Part shown: positions 1 through 16,000 of the stretch, piece by piece
Layout: each line of letters begins with the position of its first letter
How positions within the stretch are numbered: position 1 is the first letter of the stretch
NCBI GenBank assembly: GCA_964019155.1
Contig: OZ025245.1
Span: forward strand, 3,444,238 to 3,508,237
Source of the DNA: Osedax fenrisi
Taxonomy: Eukaryota > Annelida > Polychaeta > Sabellida > Siboglinidae
Length of the DNA: 64,000 bases
Reading direction: 5' to 3'
The notes under the pieces: generated by a model
Database searches by the model: none
What the model saw: the letters and a program-made list of their open reading frames with translations, nothing else
What the model was told of the DNA's origin: nothing
Translations under genes and position numbers: made by a program

Positions 1-3000
1 GAATAATAGAAGTGGTGACAAATGATACGTAGACATGAGGACTAGGCATACCCGTAGGCGCACAGTTAATGGAACATCAACAATAACAAATCTGCCAATC
101 TATAGTGAGACATACAATGTTGTAACATTCCTGCCAACTATATACGGACATATTTATTAAGGGAGCCATATCAATCCAGTGCCACAAATCAATAGTATAA
201 GTGTCACATTCCAAATATTTCATGTATTCATATGCTTATATAAGATAATATGTATTTAATGTATGTATAATAAATTTTGAAAGTAAAATAAAAAATAAAG
301 GTTAAGAATAAAAATTATAAATAAATAATTTTTTTATAAATACTAAAATTGTAATTCTGTTTTTAAATATAATAACTTATATACTATACAAATTATTAAT
401 AAATTATTAATACCGTAATTATTTATATATATTGGATAATTTATTAAAATAAAATAAATAAAACTTAAATAAAACTTAAATAAAAAGGGGTACCCCAGAG
501 TACACATATGATAAAAAAATATATAATTAAGAACAAATATATTTTTTATAAAAGATTAAAATTAATTTGAAAAAAAAATTAAACAAAAAAAAAGTATACT
601 AAACTTAATTAGCAAATATGTTGTATCGAATCCTGGAATAATAGAAGTGGTGACAAATGATACGTAGACATGAGGACTAGGCATACCCGTAGGCGCACAG
701 TTAATGGAACATCAACAATAACAAATCTGCCAATCTATAGTGAGACATACAATGTTGTAACATTCCTGCCAACTATATACGGACATATTTATTAAGGGAG
801 CCATATCAATCCAGTGCCACAAATCAACAGTATAAGTGTCACATTCCAAATATTTCATGTATTCATATGCTTATATAAGATAATATGTATTTAATGTATG
901 TATAATAATTTTTGAAAGTAAAATAAAAAATAAAGGTTAAGAATAAAAATTACAAATAAATAATTTTTTTATAAATACTAAAATTGTAATTCTGTTTTTA
1001 AATATAATAACTTATATACTATACAAATTATTAATAAATTATTAATACCGTAATTATTTATATATTGGATAATTTATTAAAATAAAATAAATAAAACTTA
1101 AATAAAACTTAAATAAAAAGGGGTACCCCAGAGTACACATATGATAAAAAATATATAATTAAGAACAAATATATTTTTTATAAAAGATTAAAATTAATTT
1201 GAAAAAAAAATTAAACAAAAAAAAAGTATACATCTACTAAACTTAATTAGCAAATATGTTGTATCGAATCCTGGAATAATAGAAGTGGTGACAAATGATA
1301 CGTAGACATGAGGACTAGGCATACCCGTAGGCGCACAGTTAATGGAACATCAACAATAACAAATCTGCCAATCTATAGTGAGACATACAATGTTGTAACA
1401 TTCCTGCCAACTATATACGGACATATTTATTAAGGGAGCCATATCAATCCAGTGCCACAAATCAACAGTATAAGTGTCACATTCCAAATATTTCATGTAT
1501 TCATATGCTTATATAAGATAATATGTATTTAATGTATGTATAATAAATTTTGAAAGTAAAATAAAAAATAAAGGTTAAGAATAAAAATTATAAATAAATA
1601 ATTTTTTTATAAATACTAAAATTGTAATTCTGTTTTTAAATATAATAACTTATATACTATAAAAATTATTAATAAATTATTAATACCGTAATTATTTATA
1701 TATATTGGATAATTTATTAAAATAAAATAAATAAAACTTAAATAAAAAGGGGTACCCCAGAGTACACATATGATAAAAAAATATATAATTAAGAACAAAT
1801 ATATTTTTTATAAAAGATTAAAATTAATTTGAAAAAAAAATTAAACAAAAAAAAAGTATACTAAACTTAATTAGCAAATATGTTGTATCGAATCCTGGAA
1901 TAATAGAAGTGGTGACAAATGATACGTAGACATGAGGACTAGGCATACCCGTAGGCGCACAGTTAATGGAACATCAACAATAACAAATCTGCCAATCTAT
2001 AGTGAGACATACAATGTTGTAACATTCCTGCCAACTATATACGGACATATTTATTAAGGGAGCCATATCAATCCAGTGCCACAAATCAACAGTATAAGTG
2101 TCACATTCCAAATATTTCATGTATTCATATGCTTATATAAGATAATATGTATTTAATGTATGTATAATAATTTTTGAAAGTAAAATAAAAAATAAAGGTT
2201 AAGAATAAAAATTATAAATAAATAATTTTTTTATAAATACTAAAATTGTAATTCTGTTTTTAAATATAATAACTTATATACTATACAAATTATTAATAAA
2301 TTATTAATACCGTAATTATTTATATATTGGATAATTTATTAAAATAAAATAAATAAAACTTAAATAAAACTTAAATAAAAAGGGGTACCCCAGAGTACAC
2401 ATATGATAAAAAATATATAATTAAGAACAAATATATTTTTTATAAAAGATTAAAATTAATTTGAAAAAAAAATTAAACAAAAAAAAAGTATACTAAACTT
2501 AATTAGCAAATATGTTGTATCGAATCCTGGAATAATAGAAGTGGTGACAAATGATACGTAGACATGAGGACTAGGCATACCCGTAGGCGCACAGTTAATG
2601 GAACATCAACAATAACAAATCTGCCAATCTATAGTGAGACATACAATGTTGTAACATTCCTGCCAACTATATACGGACATATTTATTAAGGGAGCCATAT
2701 CAATCCAGTGCCACAAATCAACAGTATAAGTGTCACATTCCAAATATTTCATGTATACATATGCTTATATAAGATAATATGTATTTAATGTATGTATAAT
2801 AATTTTTGAAAGTAAAATAAAAAATAAAGGTTAAGAATAAAAATTACAAATAAATAATTTTTTTATAAATACTAAAATTGTAATTCTGTTTTTAAATATA
2901 ATAACTTATATACTATACAAATTATTAATAAATTATTAATACCGTAATTATTTATATATTGGATAATTTATTAAAATAAAATAAATAAAACTTAAATAAA

Positions 3001-6000
3001 ACTTAAATAAAAAGGGGTACCCCAGAGTACACATATGATAAAAAAATATATAATTAAGAACAAATATATTTTTTATAAAAGATTAAAATGAATTTGAAAA
3101 AAAAATTAAACAAAAAAAAGTATACTAAACTTAATTAGCAAATATGTTGTATCGAATCCTGGAATAATAGAAGTGGTGACAAATGATACGTAGACATGAG
3201 GACTAGGCATACCCGTAGGCGCACAGTTAATGGAACATCAACAATAACAAATCTGCCAATCTATAGTGAGACATACAATGTTGTAACATTCCTGCCAACT
3301 ATATACGGACATATTTATTAAGGGAGCCATATCAATCCAGTGCCACAAATCAATAGTATAAGTGTCACATTCCAAATATTTCATGTATTCATATGCTTAT
3401 ATAAGATAATATGTATTTAATGTATGTATAATAAATTTTGAAAGTAAAATAAAAAATAAAGGTTAAGAATAAAAATTATAAATAAATAATTTTTTTATAA
3501 ATACTAAAATTGTAATTCTGTTTTTAAATATAATAACTTATATACTATACAAATTATTAATAAATTATTAATACCGTAATTATTTATATATATTGGATAA
3601 TTTATTAAAATAAAATAAATAAAACTTAAATAAAACTTAAATAAAAAGGGGTACCCCAGAGTACACATATGATAAAAAAATATATAATTAAGAACAAATA
3701 TATTTTTTATAAAAGATTAAAATTAATTTGAAAAAAAAATTAAACAAAAAAAAAGTATACTAAACTTAATTAGCAAATATGTTGTATCGAATCCTGGAAT
3801 AATAGAAGTGGTGACAAATGATACGTAGACATGAGGACTAGGCATACCCGTAGGCGCACAGTTAATGGAACATCAACAATAACAAATCTGCCAATCTATA
3901 GTGAGACATACAATGTTGTAACATTCCTGCCAACTATATACGGACATATTTATTAAGGGAGCCATATCAATCCAGTGCCACAAATCAACAGTATAAGTGT
4001 CACATTCCAAATATTTCATGTATTCATATGCTTATATAAGATAATATGTATTTAATGTATGTATAATAATTTTTGAAAGTAAAATAAAAAATAAAGGTTA
4101 AGAATAAAAATTACAAATAAATAATTTTTTTATAAATACTAAAATTGTAATTCTGTTTTTAAATATAATAACTTATATACTATACAAATTATTAATAAAT
4201 TATTAATACCGTAATTATTTATATATTGGATAATTTATTAAAATAAAATAAATAAAACTTAAATAAAACTTAAATAAAAAGGGGTACCCCAGAGTACACA
4301 TATGATAAAAAATATATAATTAAGAACAAATATATTTTTTATAAAAGATTAAAATTAATTTGAAAAAAAAATTAAACAAAAAAAAAGTATACATCTACTA
4401 AACTTAATTAGCAAATATGTTGTATCGAATCCTGGAATAATAGAAGTGGTGACAAATGATACGTAGACATGAGGACTAGGCATACCCGTAGGCGCACAGT
4501 TAATGGAACATCAACAATAACAAATCTGCCAATCTATAGTGAGACATACAATGTTGTAACATTCCTGCCAACTATATACGGACATATTTATTAAGGGAGC
4601 CATATCAATCCAGTGCCACAAATCAACAGTATAAGTGTCACATTCCAAATATTTCATGTATTCATATGCTTATATAAGATAATATGTATTTAATGTATGT
4701 ATAATAAATTTTGAAAGTAAAATAAAAAATAAAGGTTAAGAATAAAAATTATAAATAAATAATTTTTTTATAAATACTAAAATTGTAATTCTGTTTTTAA
4801 ATATAATAACTTATATACTATAAAAATTATTAATAAATTATTAATACCGTAATTATTTATATATATTGGATAATTTATTAAAATAAAATAAATAAAACTT
4901 AAATAAAAAGGGGTACCCCAGAGTACACATATGATAAAAAAATATATAATTAAGAACAAATATATTTTTTATAAAAGATTAAAATTAATTTGAAAAAAAA
5001 ATTAAACAAAAAAAAAGTATACTAAACTTAATTAGCAAATATGTTGTATCGAATCCTGGAATAATAGAAGTGGTGACAAATGATACGTAGACATGAGGAC
5101 TAGGCATACCCGTAGGCGCACAGTTAATGGAACATCAACAATAACAAATCTGCCAATCTATAGTGAGACATACAATGTTGTAACATTCCTGCCAACTATA
5201 TACGGACATATTTATTAAGGGAGCCATATCAATCCAGTGCCACAAATCAACAGTATAAGTGTCACATTCCAAATATTTCATGTATTCATATGCTTATATA
5301 AGATAATATGTATTTAATGTATGTATAATAATTTTTGAAAGTAAAATAAAAAATAAAGGTTAAGAATAAAAATTATAAATAAATAATTTTTTTATAAATA
5401 CTAAAATTGTAATTCTGTTTTTAAATATAATAACTTATATACTATACAAATTATTAATAAATTATTAATACCGTAATTATTTATATATTGGATAATTTAT
5501 TAAAATAAAATAAATAAAACTTAAATAAAACTTAAATAAAAAGGGGTACCCCAGAGTACACATATGATAAAAAATATATAATTAAGAACAAATATATTTT
5601 TTATAAAAGATTAAAATTAATTTGAAAAAAAAATTAAACAAAAAAAAAGTATACTAAACTTAATTAGCAAATATGTTGTATCGAATCCTGGAATAATAGA
5701 AGTGGTGACAAATGATACGTAGACATGAGGACTAGGCATACCCGTAGGCGCACAGTTAATGGAACATCAACAATAACAAATCTGCCAATCTATAGTGAGA
5801 CATACAATGTTGTAACATTCCTGCCAACTATATACGGACATATTTATTAAGGGAGCCATATCAATCCAGTGCCACAAATCAACAGTATAAGTGTCACATT
5901 CCAAATATTTCATGTATACATATGCTTATATAAGATAATATGTATTTAATGTATGTATAATAATTTTTGAAAGTAAAATAAAAAATAAAGGTTAAGAATA

Positions 6001-6200
6001 AAAATTACAAATAAATAATTTTTTTATAAATACTAAAATTGTAATTCTGTTTTTAAATATAATAACTTATATACTATACAAATTATTAATAAATTATTAA
6101 TACCGTAATTATTTATATATTGGATAATTTATTAAAATAAAATAAATAAAACTTAAATAAAACTTAAATAAAAAGGGGTACCCCAGAGTACACATATGAT
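1..6200 (+). repeat. Nested 5-monomer duplication (3,161-bp period)
   Basis: Monomers 1-5 (635, 638, 624, 632 and 632 bp) and 6-10 (635, 638, 624, 632 and 638 bp) share the same order of variants: CAATAG in the first, CTATAAAAATTATT in the third, GTATACAT in the fifth. The match runs from 1/3162 to about 3040/6200, where monomer 5 changes to AAAATGAATTTG and monomer 10 does not. This is a second, smaller scale of duplication beneath the 11.4-kb unit. Confidence 0.8.
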
Positions 6201-9200
6201 AAAAAATATATAATTAAGAACAAATATATTTTTTATAAAAGATTAAAATTAATTTGAAAAAAAAATTAAACAAAAAAAAAGTATACATCTACTAAACTTA
6301 ATTAGCAAATATGTTGTATCGAATCCTGGAATAATAGAAGTGGTGACAAATGATACGTAGACATGAGGACTAGGCATACCCGTAGGCGCACAGTTAATGG
6401 AACATCAACAATAACAAATCTGCCAATCTATAGTGAGACATACAATGTTGTAACATTCCTGCCAACTATATACGGACATATTTATTAAGGGAGCCATATC
6501 AATCCAGTGCCACAAATCAACAGTATAAGTGTCACATTCCAAATATTTCATGTATTCATATGCTTATATAAGATAATATGTATTTAATGTATGTATAATA
6601 AATTTTGAAAGTAAAATAAAAAATAAAGGTTAAGAATAAAAATTATAAATAAATAATTTTTTTATAAATACTAAAATTGTAATTCTGTTTTTAAATATAA
6701 TAACTTATATACTATAAAAATTATTAATAAATTATTAATACCGTAATTATTTATATATATTGGATAATTTATTAAAATAAAATAAATAAAACTTAAATAA
6801 AAAGGGGTACCCCAGAGTACACATATGATAAAAAAATATATAATTAAGAACAAATATATTTTTTATAAAAGATTAAAATTAATTTGAAAAAAAAATTAAA
6901 CAAAAAAAAAGTATACTAAACTTAATTAGCAAATATGTTGTATCGAATCCTGGAATAATAGAAGTGGTGACAAATGATACGTAGACATGAGGACTAGGCA
7001 TACCCGTAGGCGCACAGTTAATGGAACATCAACAATAACAAATCTGCCAATCTATAGTGAGACATACAATGTTGTAACATTCCTGCCAACTATATACGGA
7101 CATATTTATTAAGGGAGCCATATCAATCCAGTGCCACAAATCAACAGTATAAGTGTCACATTCCAAATATTTCATGTATTCATATGCTTATATAAGATAA
7201 TATGTATTTAATGTATGTATAATAATTTTTGAAAGTAAAATAAAAAATAAAGGTTAAGAATAAAAATTATAAATAAATAATTTTTTTATAAATACTAAAA
7301 TTGTAATTCTGTTTTTAAATATAATAACTTATATACTATACAAATTATTAATAAATTATTAATACCGTAATTATTTATATATTGGATAATTTATTAAAAT
7401 AAAATAAATAAAACTTAAATAAAACTTAAATAAAAAGGGGTACCCCAGAGTACACATATGATAAAAAATATATAATTAAGAACAAATATATTTTTTATAA
7501 AAGATTAAAATTAATTTGAAAAAAAAATTAAACAAAAAAAAAGTATACATCTACTAAACTTAATTAGCAAATATGTTGTATCGAATCCTGGAATAATAGA
7601 AGTGGTGACAAATGATACGTAGACATGAGGACTAGGCATACCCGTAGGCGCACAGTTAATGGAACATCAACAATAACAAATCTGCCAATCTATAGTGAGA
7701 CATACAATGTTGTAACATTCCTGCCAACTATATACGGACATATTTATTAAGGGAGCCATATCAATCCAGTGCCACAAATCAACAGTATAAGTGTCACATT
7801 CCAAATATTTCATGTATTCATATGCTTATATAAGATAATATGTATTTAATGTATGTATCATAAATTTTGAAAGTAAAATAAAAAATAAAGGTTAAGAATA
7901 AAAATTATAAATAAATAATTTTTTTATAAATACTAAAATTGTAATTCTGTTTTTAAATATAATAACTTATATACTATACAAATTATTAATAAATCATTAA
8001 TACCGTAATTATTTATATATATTGGATAATTTATTAAAATAAAATAAATAAAACTTAAATAAAACTTAAATAAAAAGGGGTACCCCAGAGTACACATATG
8101 ATAAAAAAATATATAATTAAGAACAAATATATTTTTTATAAAAGATTAAAATTAATTTGAAAAAAAAATTAAACAAAAAAAAAGTATACTAAACTTAATT
8201 AGCAAATATGTTGTATCGAATCCTGGAATAATAGAAGTGGTGACAAATGATACGTAGACATGAGGACTAGGCATACCCGTAGGCGCACAGTTAATGGAAC
8301 ATCAACAATAACAAATCTGCCAATCTATAGTGAGACATACAATGTTGTAACATTCCTGCCAACTATATACGGACATATTTATTAAGGGAGCCATATCAAT
8401 CCAGTGCCACAAATCAACAGTATAAGTGTCACATTCCAAATATTTCATGTATTCATATGCTTATATAAGATAATATGTATTTAATGTATGTATAATAAAT
8501 TTTGAAAGTAAAATAAAAAATAAAGGTTAAGAATAAAAATTATAAATAAATAATTTTTTTATAAATACTAAAATTGTAATTCTGTTTTTAAATATAATAA
8601 CTTATATACTATACAAATTATTAATAAATTATTAATACCGTAATTATTTATATATTGGATAATTTATTAAAATAAAATAAATAAAACTTAAATAAAACTT
8701 AAATAAAAAGGGGTACCCCAGAGTACACATATGATAAAAAAATATATAATTAAGAACAAATATATTTTTTATAAAAGATTAAAATGAATTTGAAAAAAAA
8801 ATTAAACAAAAAAAAAGTATACATCTACTAAACTTAATTAGAAAATATGTTGTATCGAATCCTGGAATAATAGAAGTGGTGACAAATGATACGTAGACAT
8901 GAGGACTAGGCATACCCGTAGGCGCACAGTTAATGGAACATCAACAATAACAAATCTGCCAATCTATAGTGAGACATACAATGTTGTAACATTCCTGCCA
9001 ACTATATACGGACATATTTATTAAGGGAGCCATATCAATCCAGTGCCACAAATCAATAGTATAAGTGTCACATTCCAAATATTTCATGTATTCATATGCT
9101 TATATAAGATAATATGTATTTAATGTATGTATAATAAATTTTGAAAGTAAAATAAAAAATAAAGGTTAAGAATAAAAATTATAAATAAATAATTTTTTTA

Positions 9201-12200
9201 TAAATACTAAAATTGTAATTCTGTTTTTAAATATAATAACTTATATACTATACAAATTATTAATAAATTATTAATACCGTAATTATTTATATATATTGGA
9301 CAATTTATTAAAATAAAATAAATAAAACTTAAATAAAACTTAAATAAAAAGGGGTACCCCAGAGTACACATATGATAAAAAATATATAATTAAGAACAAA
9401 TATATTTTTTATAAAAGATTAAAATTAATTTGAAAAAAAAATTAAACAAAAAAAAAGTATACATCTACTAAACTTAATTAGCAAATATGTTGTATCGAAT
9501 CCTGGAATAATAGAAGTGGTGACAAATGATACGTAGACATGAGGACTAGGCATACCCGTAGGCGCACAGTTAATGGAACATCAACAATAACAAATCTGCC
9601 AATCTATAGTGAGACATACAATGTTGTAACATTCCTGCCAACTATATACGGACATATTTATTAAGGGAGCCATATCAATCCAGTGCCACAAATCAACAGT
9701 ATAAGTGTCACATTCCAAATATTTCATGTATTCATATGCTTATATAAGATAATATGTATTTAATGTATGTATAATAAATTTTGAAAGTAAAATAAAAAAT
9801 AAAGGTTAAGAATAAAAATTATAAATAAATAATTTTTTTATAAATACTAAAATTGTAATTCTGTTTTTAAATATAATACTTATATACTATAAAAATTATT
9901 AATAAATTATTAATACCGTAATTATTTATATATATTGGATAATTTATTAAAATAAAATAAATAAAACTTAAATAAAACTTAAATAAAAAGGTGTACCCCA
10001 GAGTACACATATGATAAAAAAAATATATAATTAAGAACAAATATATTTTTTATAAAAGATTAAAATTAATTTGAAAAAAAAATTAAACAAAAAAAAAGTA
10101 TACATCTACTAAACTTAATTAGAAAATATGTTGTATCGAATCCTGGAATAATAGAAGTGGTGACAAATGATACGTAGACATGAGGACTAGGCATACCCGT
10201 AGGCGCACAGTTAATGGAACATCAACAATAACAAATCTGCCAATCTATAGTGAGACATACAATGTTGTAACATTCCTGCCAACTATATACGGACATATTT
10301 ATTAAGGGAGCCATATCAATCCAGTGCCACAAATCAATAGTATAAGTGTCACATTCCAAATATTTCATGTATTCATATGCTTATATAAGATAATATGTAT
10401 TTAATGTATGTATAATAAATTTTGAAAGTAAAATAAAAAATAAAGGTTAAGAATAAAAATTATAAATAAATAATTTTTTTATAAATACTAAAATTGTAAT
10501 TCTGTTTTTAAATATAATAACTTATATACTATACAAATTATTAATAAATTATTAATACCGTAATTATTTATATATATTGGATAATTTATTAAAATAAAAT
10601 AAATAAAACTTAAATAAAAAGGGGTACCCCAGAGTACACATATGATAAAAAAATATATAATTAAGAACAAATATATTTTTTATAAAAGATTAAAATTAAT
10701 TTGAAAAAAAAATTAAACAAAAAAAAAGTATACTAAACTTAATTAGCAAATATGTTGTATCGAATCCTGGAATAATAGAAGTGGTGACAAATGATACGTA
10801 GACATGAGGACTAGGCATACCCGTAGGCGCACAGTTAATGGAACATCAACAATAACAAATCTGCCAATCTATAGTGAGACATACAATGTTGTAACATTCC
10901 TGCCAACTATATACGGACATATTTATTAAGGGAGCCATATCAATCTAGTGCCACAAATCAACAGTATAAGTGTCACATTCCAAATATTTCATGTATTCAT
11001 ATGCTTATATAAGATAATATGTATTTAATGTATGTATAATAATTTTTGAAAGTAAAATAAAAAATAAAGGTTAAGAATAAAAATTATAAATAAATAATTT
11101 TTTTATAAATACTAAAATTGTAATTCTGTTTTTAAATATAATAACTTATATACTATATAAATTACTAATAAATTATTAATACCGTAATTATTTATATATT
11201 GGATAATTTATTAAAATAAAATAAATAAAACTTAAATAAAACTTAAATAAAAAGGGGTACCCCAGAGTACACATATGATAAAAAATATATAATTAAGAAC
11301 AAATATATTTTTTATAAAAGATTAAAATTAATTTGAAAAAAAAATTAAACAAAAAAAAAGTATACATCTACTAAACTTAATTAGCAAATATGTTGTATCG
11401 AATCCTGGAATAATAGAAGTGGTGACAAATGATACGTAGACATGAGGACTAGGCATACCCGTAGGCGCACAGTTAATGGAACATCAACAATAACAAATCT
11501 GCCAATCTATAGTGAGACATACAATGTTGTAACATTCCTGCCAACTATATACGGACATATTTATTAAGGGAGCCATATCAATCCAGTGCCACAAATCAAC
11601 AGTATAAGTGTCACATTCCAAATATTTCATGTATTCATATGCTTATATAAGATAATATGTATTTAATGTATGTATCATAAATTTTGAAAGTAAAATAAAA
11701 AATAAAGGTTAAGAATAAAAATTATAAATAAATAATTTTTTTATAAATACTAAAATTGTAATTCTGTTTTTAAATATAATAACTTATATACTATACAAAT
11801 TATTAATAAATCATTAATACCGTAATTATTTATATATATTGGATAATTTATTAAAATAAAATAAATAAAACTTAAATAAAACTTAAATAAAAAGGGGTAC
11901 CCCAGAGTACACATATGATAAAAAAATATATAATTAAGAACAAATATATTTTTTATAAAAGATTAAAATTAATTTGAAAAAAAAATTAAACAAAAAAAAA
12001 GTATACTGAACTTAATTAGCAAATATGTTGTATCGAATCCTGGAATAATAGAAGTGGTGACAAATGATACGTAGACATGAGGACTAGGCATACCCGTAGG
12101 CGCACAGTTAATGGAACATCAACAATAACAAATCTGCCAATCTATAGTGAGACATACAATGTTGTAACATTCCTGCCAACTATATACGGACATATTTATT

Positions 12201-13070
12201 AAGGGAGCCATATCAATCCAGTGCCACAAATCAACAGTATAAGTGTCACATTCCAAATATTTCATGTATTCATATGCTTATATAAGATAATATGTATTTA
12301 ATGTATGTATAATAAATTTTGAAAGTAAAATAAAAAATAAAGGTTAAGAATAAAAATTATAAATAAATAATTTTTTTATAAATACTAAAATTGTAATTCT
12401 GTTTTTAAATATAATAACTTATATACTATACAAATTATTAATAAATTATTAATACCGTAATTATTTATATATTGGATAATTTATTAAAATAAAATAAATA
12501 AAACTTAAATAAAACTTAAATAAAAAGGGGTACCCCAGAGTACACATATGATAAAAAAATATATAATTAAGAACAAATATATTTTTTATAAAAGATTAAA
12601 ATGAATTTGAAAAAAAAATTAAACAAAAAAAAAGTATACATCTACTAAACTTAATTAGAAAATATGTTGTATCGAATCCTGGAATAATAGAAGTGGTGAC
12701 AAATGATACGTAGACATGAGGACTAGGCATACCCGTAGGCGCACAGTTAATGGAACATCAACAATAACAAATCTGCCAATCTATAGTGAGACATACATTG
12801 TTGTAACATTCCTGCCAACTATATACGGACATATTTATTAAGGGAGCCATATCAATCCAGTGCCACAAATCAATAGTATAAGTGTCACATTCCAAATATT
12901 TCATGTATTCATATGCTTATATAAGATAATATGTATTTAATGTATGTATAATAAATTTTGAAAGTAAAATAAAAAATAAAGGTTAAGAATAAAAATTATA
13001 AATAAATAATTTTTTTATAAATACTAAAATTGTAATTCTGTTTTTAAATATAATAACTTATATACTATAC
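1663..13070 (+). repeat. Higher-order repeat unit, copy 1 (18 monomers, 11,408 bp)
   Basis: Eighteen consecutive monomers whose private variants recur in order exactly 11,408 bp later. Examples: GTATACAT at 2753 and 14161; TGTATCATAAA around 7856 and 19264; AATCATTAATACC near 7993 and 19401; CAATCTAGTG near 10943 and 22351; GTATACTGAAC at 12001 and 23409; ACATTGTTG near 12796 and 24204. Identity starts just after 1662, where A here faces C at 13070. Within the unit there are smaller echoes at 3,161 bp (5 monomers), 1,894 bp (3 monomers) and 3,817 bp (6 monomers), so it was built by stepwise unequal exchange. Confidence 0.9.
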
Positions 13071-16000
13071 AAATTATTAATAAATTATTAATACCGTAAT
13101 TATTTATATATATTGGATAATTTATTAAAATAAAATAAATAAAACTTAAATAAAAAGGGGTACCCCAGAGTACACATATGATAAAAAAATATATAATTAA
13201 GAACAAATATATTTTTTATAAAAGATTAAAATTAATTTGAAAAAAAAATTAAACAAAAAAAAAGTATACTAAACTTAATTAGCAAATATGTTGTATCGAA
13301 TCCTGGAATAATAGAAGTGGTGACAAATGATACGTAGACATGAGGACTAGGCATACCCGTAGGCGCACAGTTAATGGAACATCAACAATAACAAATCTGC
13401 CAATCTATAGTGAGACATACAATGTTGTAACATTCCTGCCAACTATATACGGACATATTTATTAAGGGAGCCATATCAATCCAGTGCCACAAATCAACAG
13501 TATAAGTGTCACATTCCAAATATTTCATGTATTCATATGCTTATATAAGATAATATGTATTTAATGTATGTATAATAATTTTTGAAAGTAAAATAAAAAA
13601 TAAAGGTTAAGAATAAAAATTATAAATAAATAATTTTTTTATAAATACTAAAATTGTAATTCTGTTTTTAAATATAATAACTTATATACTATACAAATTA
13701 TTAATAAATTATTAATACCGTAATTATTTATATATTGGATAATTTATTAAAATAAAATAAATAAAACTTAAATAAAACTTAAATAAAAAGGGGTACCCCA
13801 GAGTACACATATGATAAAAAATATATAATTAAGAACAAATATATTTTTTATAAAAGATTAAAATTAATTTGAAAAAAAAATTAAACAAAAAAAAAGTATA
13901 CTAAACTTAATTAGCAAATATGTTGTATCGAATCCTGGAATAATAGAAGTGGTGACAAATGATACGTAGACATGAGGACTAGGCATACCCGTAGGCGCAC
14001 AGTTAATGGAACATCAACAATAACAAATCTGCCAATCTATAGTGAGACATACAATGTTGTAACATTCCTGCCAACTATATACGGACATATTTATTAAGGG
14101 AGCCATATCAATCCAGTGCCACAAATCAACAGTATAAGTGTCACATTCCAAATATTTCATGTATACATATGCTTATATAAGATAATATGTATTTAATGTA
14201 TGTATAATAATTTTTGAAAGTAAAATAAAAAATAAAGGTTAAGAATAAAAATTACAAATAAATAATTTTTTTATAAATACTAAAATTGTAATTCTGTTTT
14301 TAAATATAATAACTTATATACTATACAAATTATTAATAAATTATTAATACCGTAATTATTTATATATTGGATAATTTATTAAAATAAAATAAATAAAACT
14401 TAAATAAAACTTAAATAAAAAGGGGTACCCCAGAGTACACATATGATAAAAAAATATATAATTAAGAACAAATATATTTTTTATAAAAGATTAAAATGAA
14501 TTTGAAAAAAAAATTAAACAAAAAAAAGTATACTAAACTTAATTAGCAAATATGTTGTATCGAATCCTGGAATAATAGAAGTGGTGACAAATGATACGTA
14601 GACATGAGGACTAGGCATACCCGTAGGCGCACAGTTAATGGAACATCAACAATAACAAATCTGCCAATCTATAGTGAGACATACAATGTTGTAACATTCC
14701 TGCCAACTATATACGGACATATTTATTAAGGGAGCCATATCAATCCAGTGCCACAAATCAATAGTATAAGTGTCACATTCCAAATATTTCATGTATTCAT
14801 ATGCTTATATAAGATAATATGTATTTAATGTATGTATAATAAATTTTGAAAGTAAAATAAAAAATAAAGGTTAAGAATAAAAATTATAAATAAATAATTT
14901 TTTTATAAATACTAAAATTGTAATTCTGTTTTTAAATATAATAACTTATATACTATACAAATTATTAATAAATTATTAATACCGTAATTATTTATATATA
15001 TTGGATAATTTATTAAAATAAAATAAATAAAACTTAAATAAAACTTAAATAAAAAGGGGTACCCCAGAGTACACATATGATAAAAAAATATATAATTAAG
15101 AACAAATATATTTTTTATAAAAGATTAAAATTAATTTGAAAAAAAAATTAAACAAAAAAAAAGTATACTAAACTTAATTAGCAAATATGTTGTATCGAAT
15201 CCTGGAATAATAGAAGTGGTGACAAATGATACGTAGACATGAGGACTAGGCATACCCGTAGGCGCACAGTTAATGGAACATCAACAATAACAAATCTGCC
15301 AATCTATAGTGAGACATACAATGTTGTAACATTCCTGCCAACTATATACGGACATATTTATTAAGGGAGCCATATCAATCCAGTGCCACAAATCAACAGT
15401 ATAAGTGTCACATTCCAAATATTTCATGTATTCATATGCTTATATAAGATAATATGTATTTAATGTATGTATAATAATTTTTGAAAGTAAAATAAAAAAT
15501 AAAGGTTAAGAATAAAAATTACAAATAAATAATTTTTTTATAAATACTAAAATTGTAATTCTGTTTTTAAATATAATAACTTATATACTATACAAATTAT
15601 TAATAAATTATTAATACCGTAATTATTTATATATTGGATAATTTATTAAAATAAAATAAATAAAACTTAAATAAAACTTAAATAAAAAGGGGTACCCCAG
15701 AGTACACATATGATAAAAAATATATAATTAAGAACAAATATATTTTTTATAAAAGATTAAAATTAATTTGAAAAAAAAATTAAACAAAAAAAAAGTATAC
15801 ATCTACTAAACTTAATTAGCAAATATGTTGTATCGAATCCTGGAATAATAGAAGTGGTGACAAATGATACGTAGACATGAGGACTAGGCATACCCGTAGG
15901 CGCACAGTTAATGGAACATCAACAATAACAAATCTGCCAATCTATAGTGAGACATACAATGTTGTAACATTCCTGCCAACTATATACGGACATATTTATT

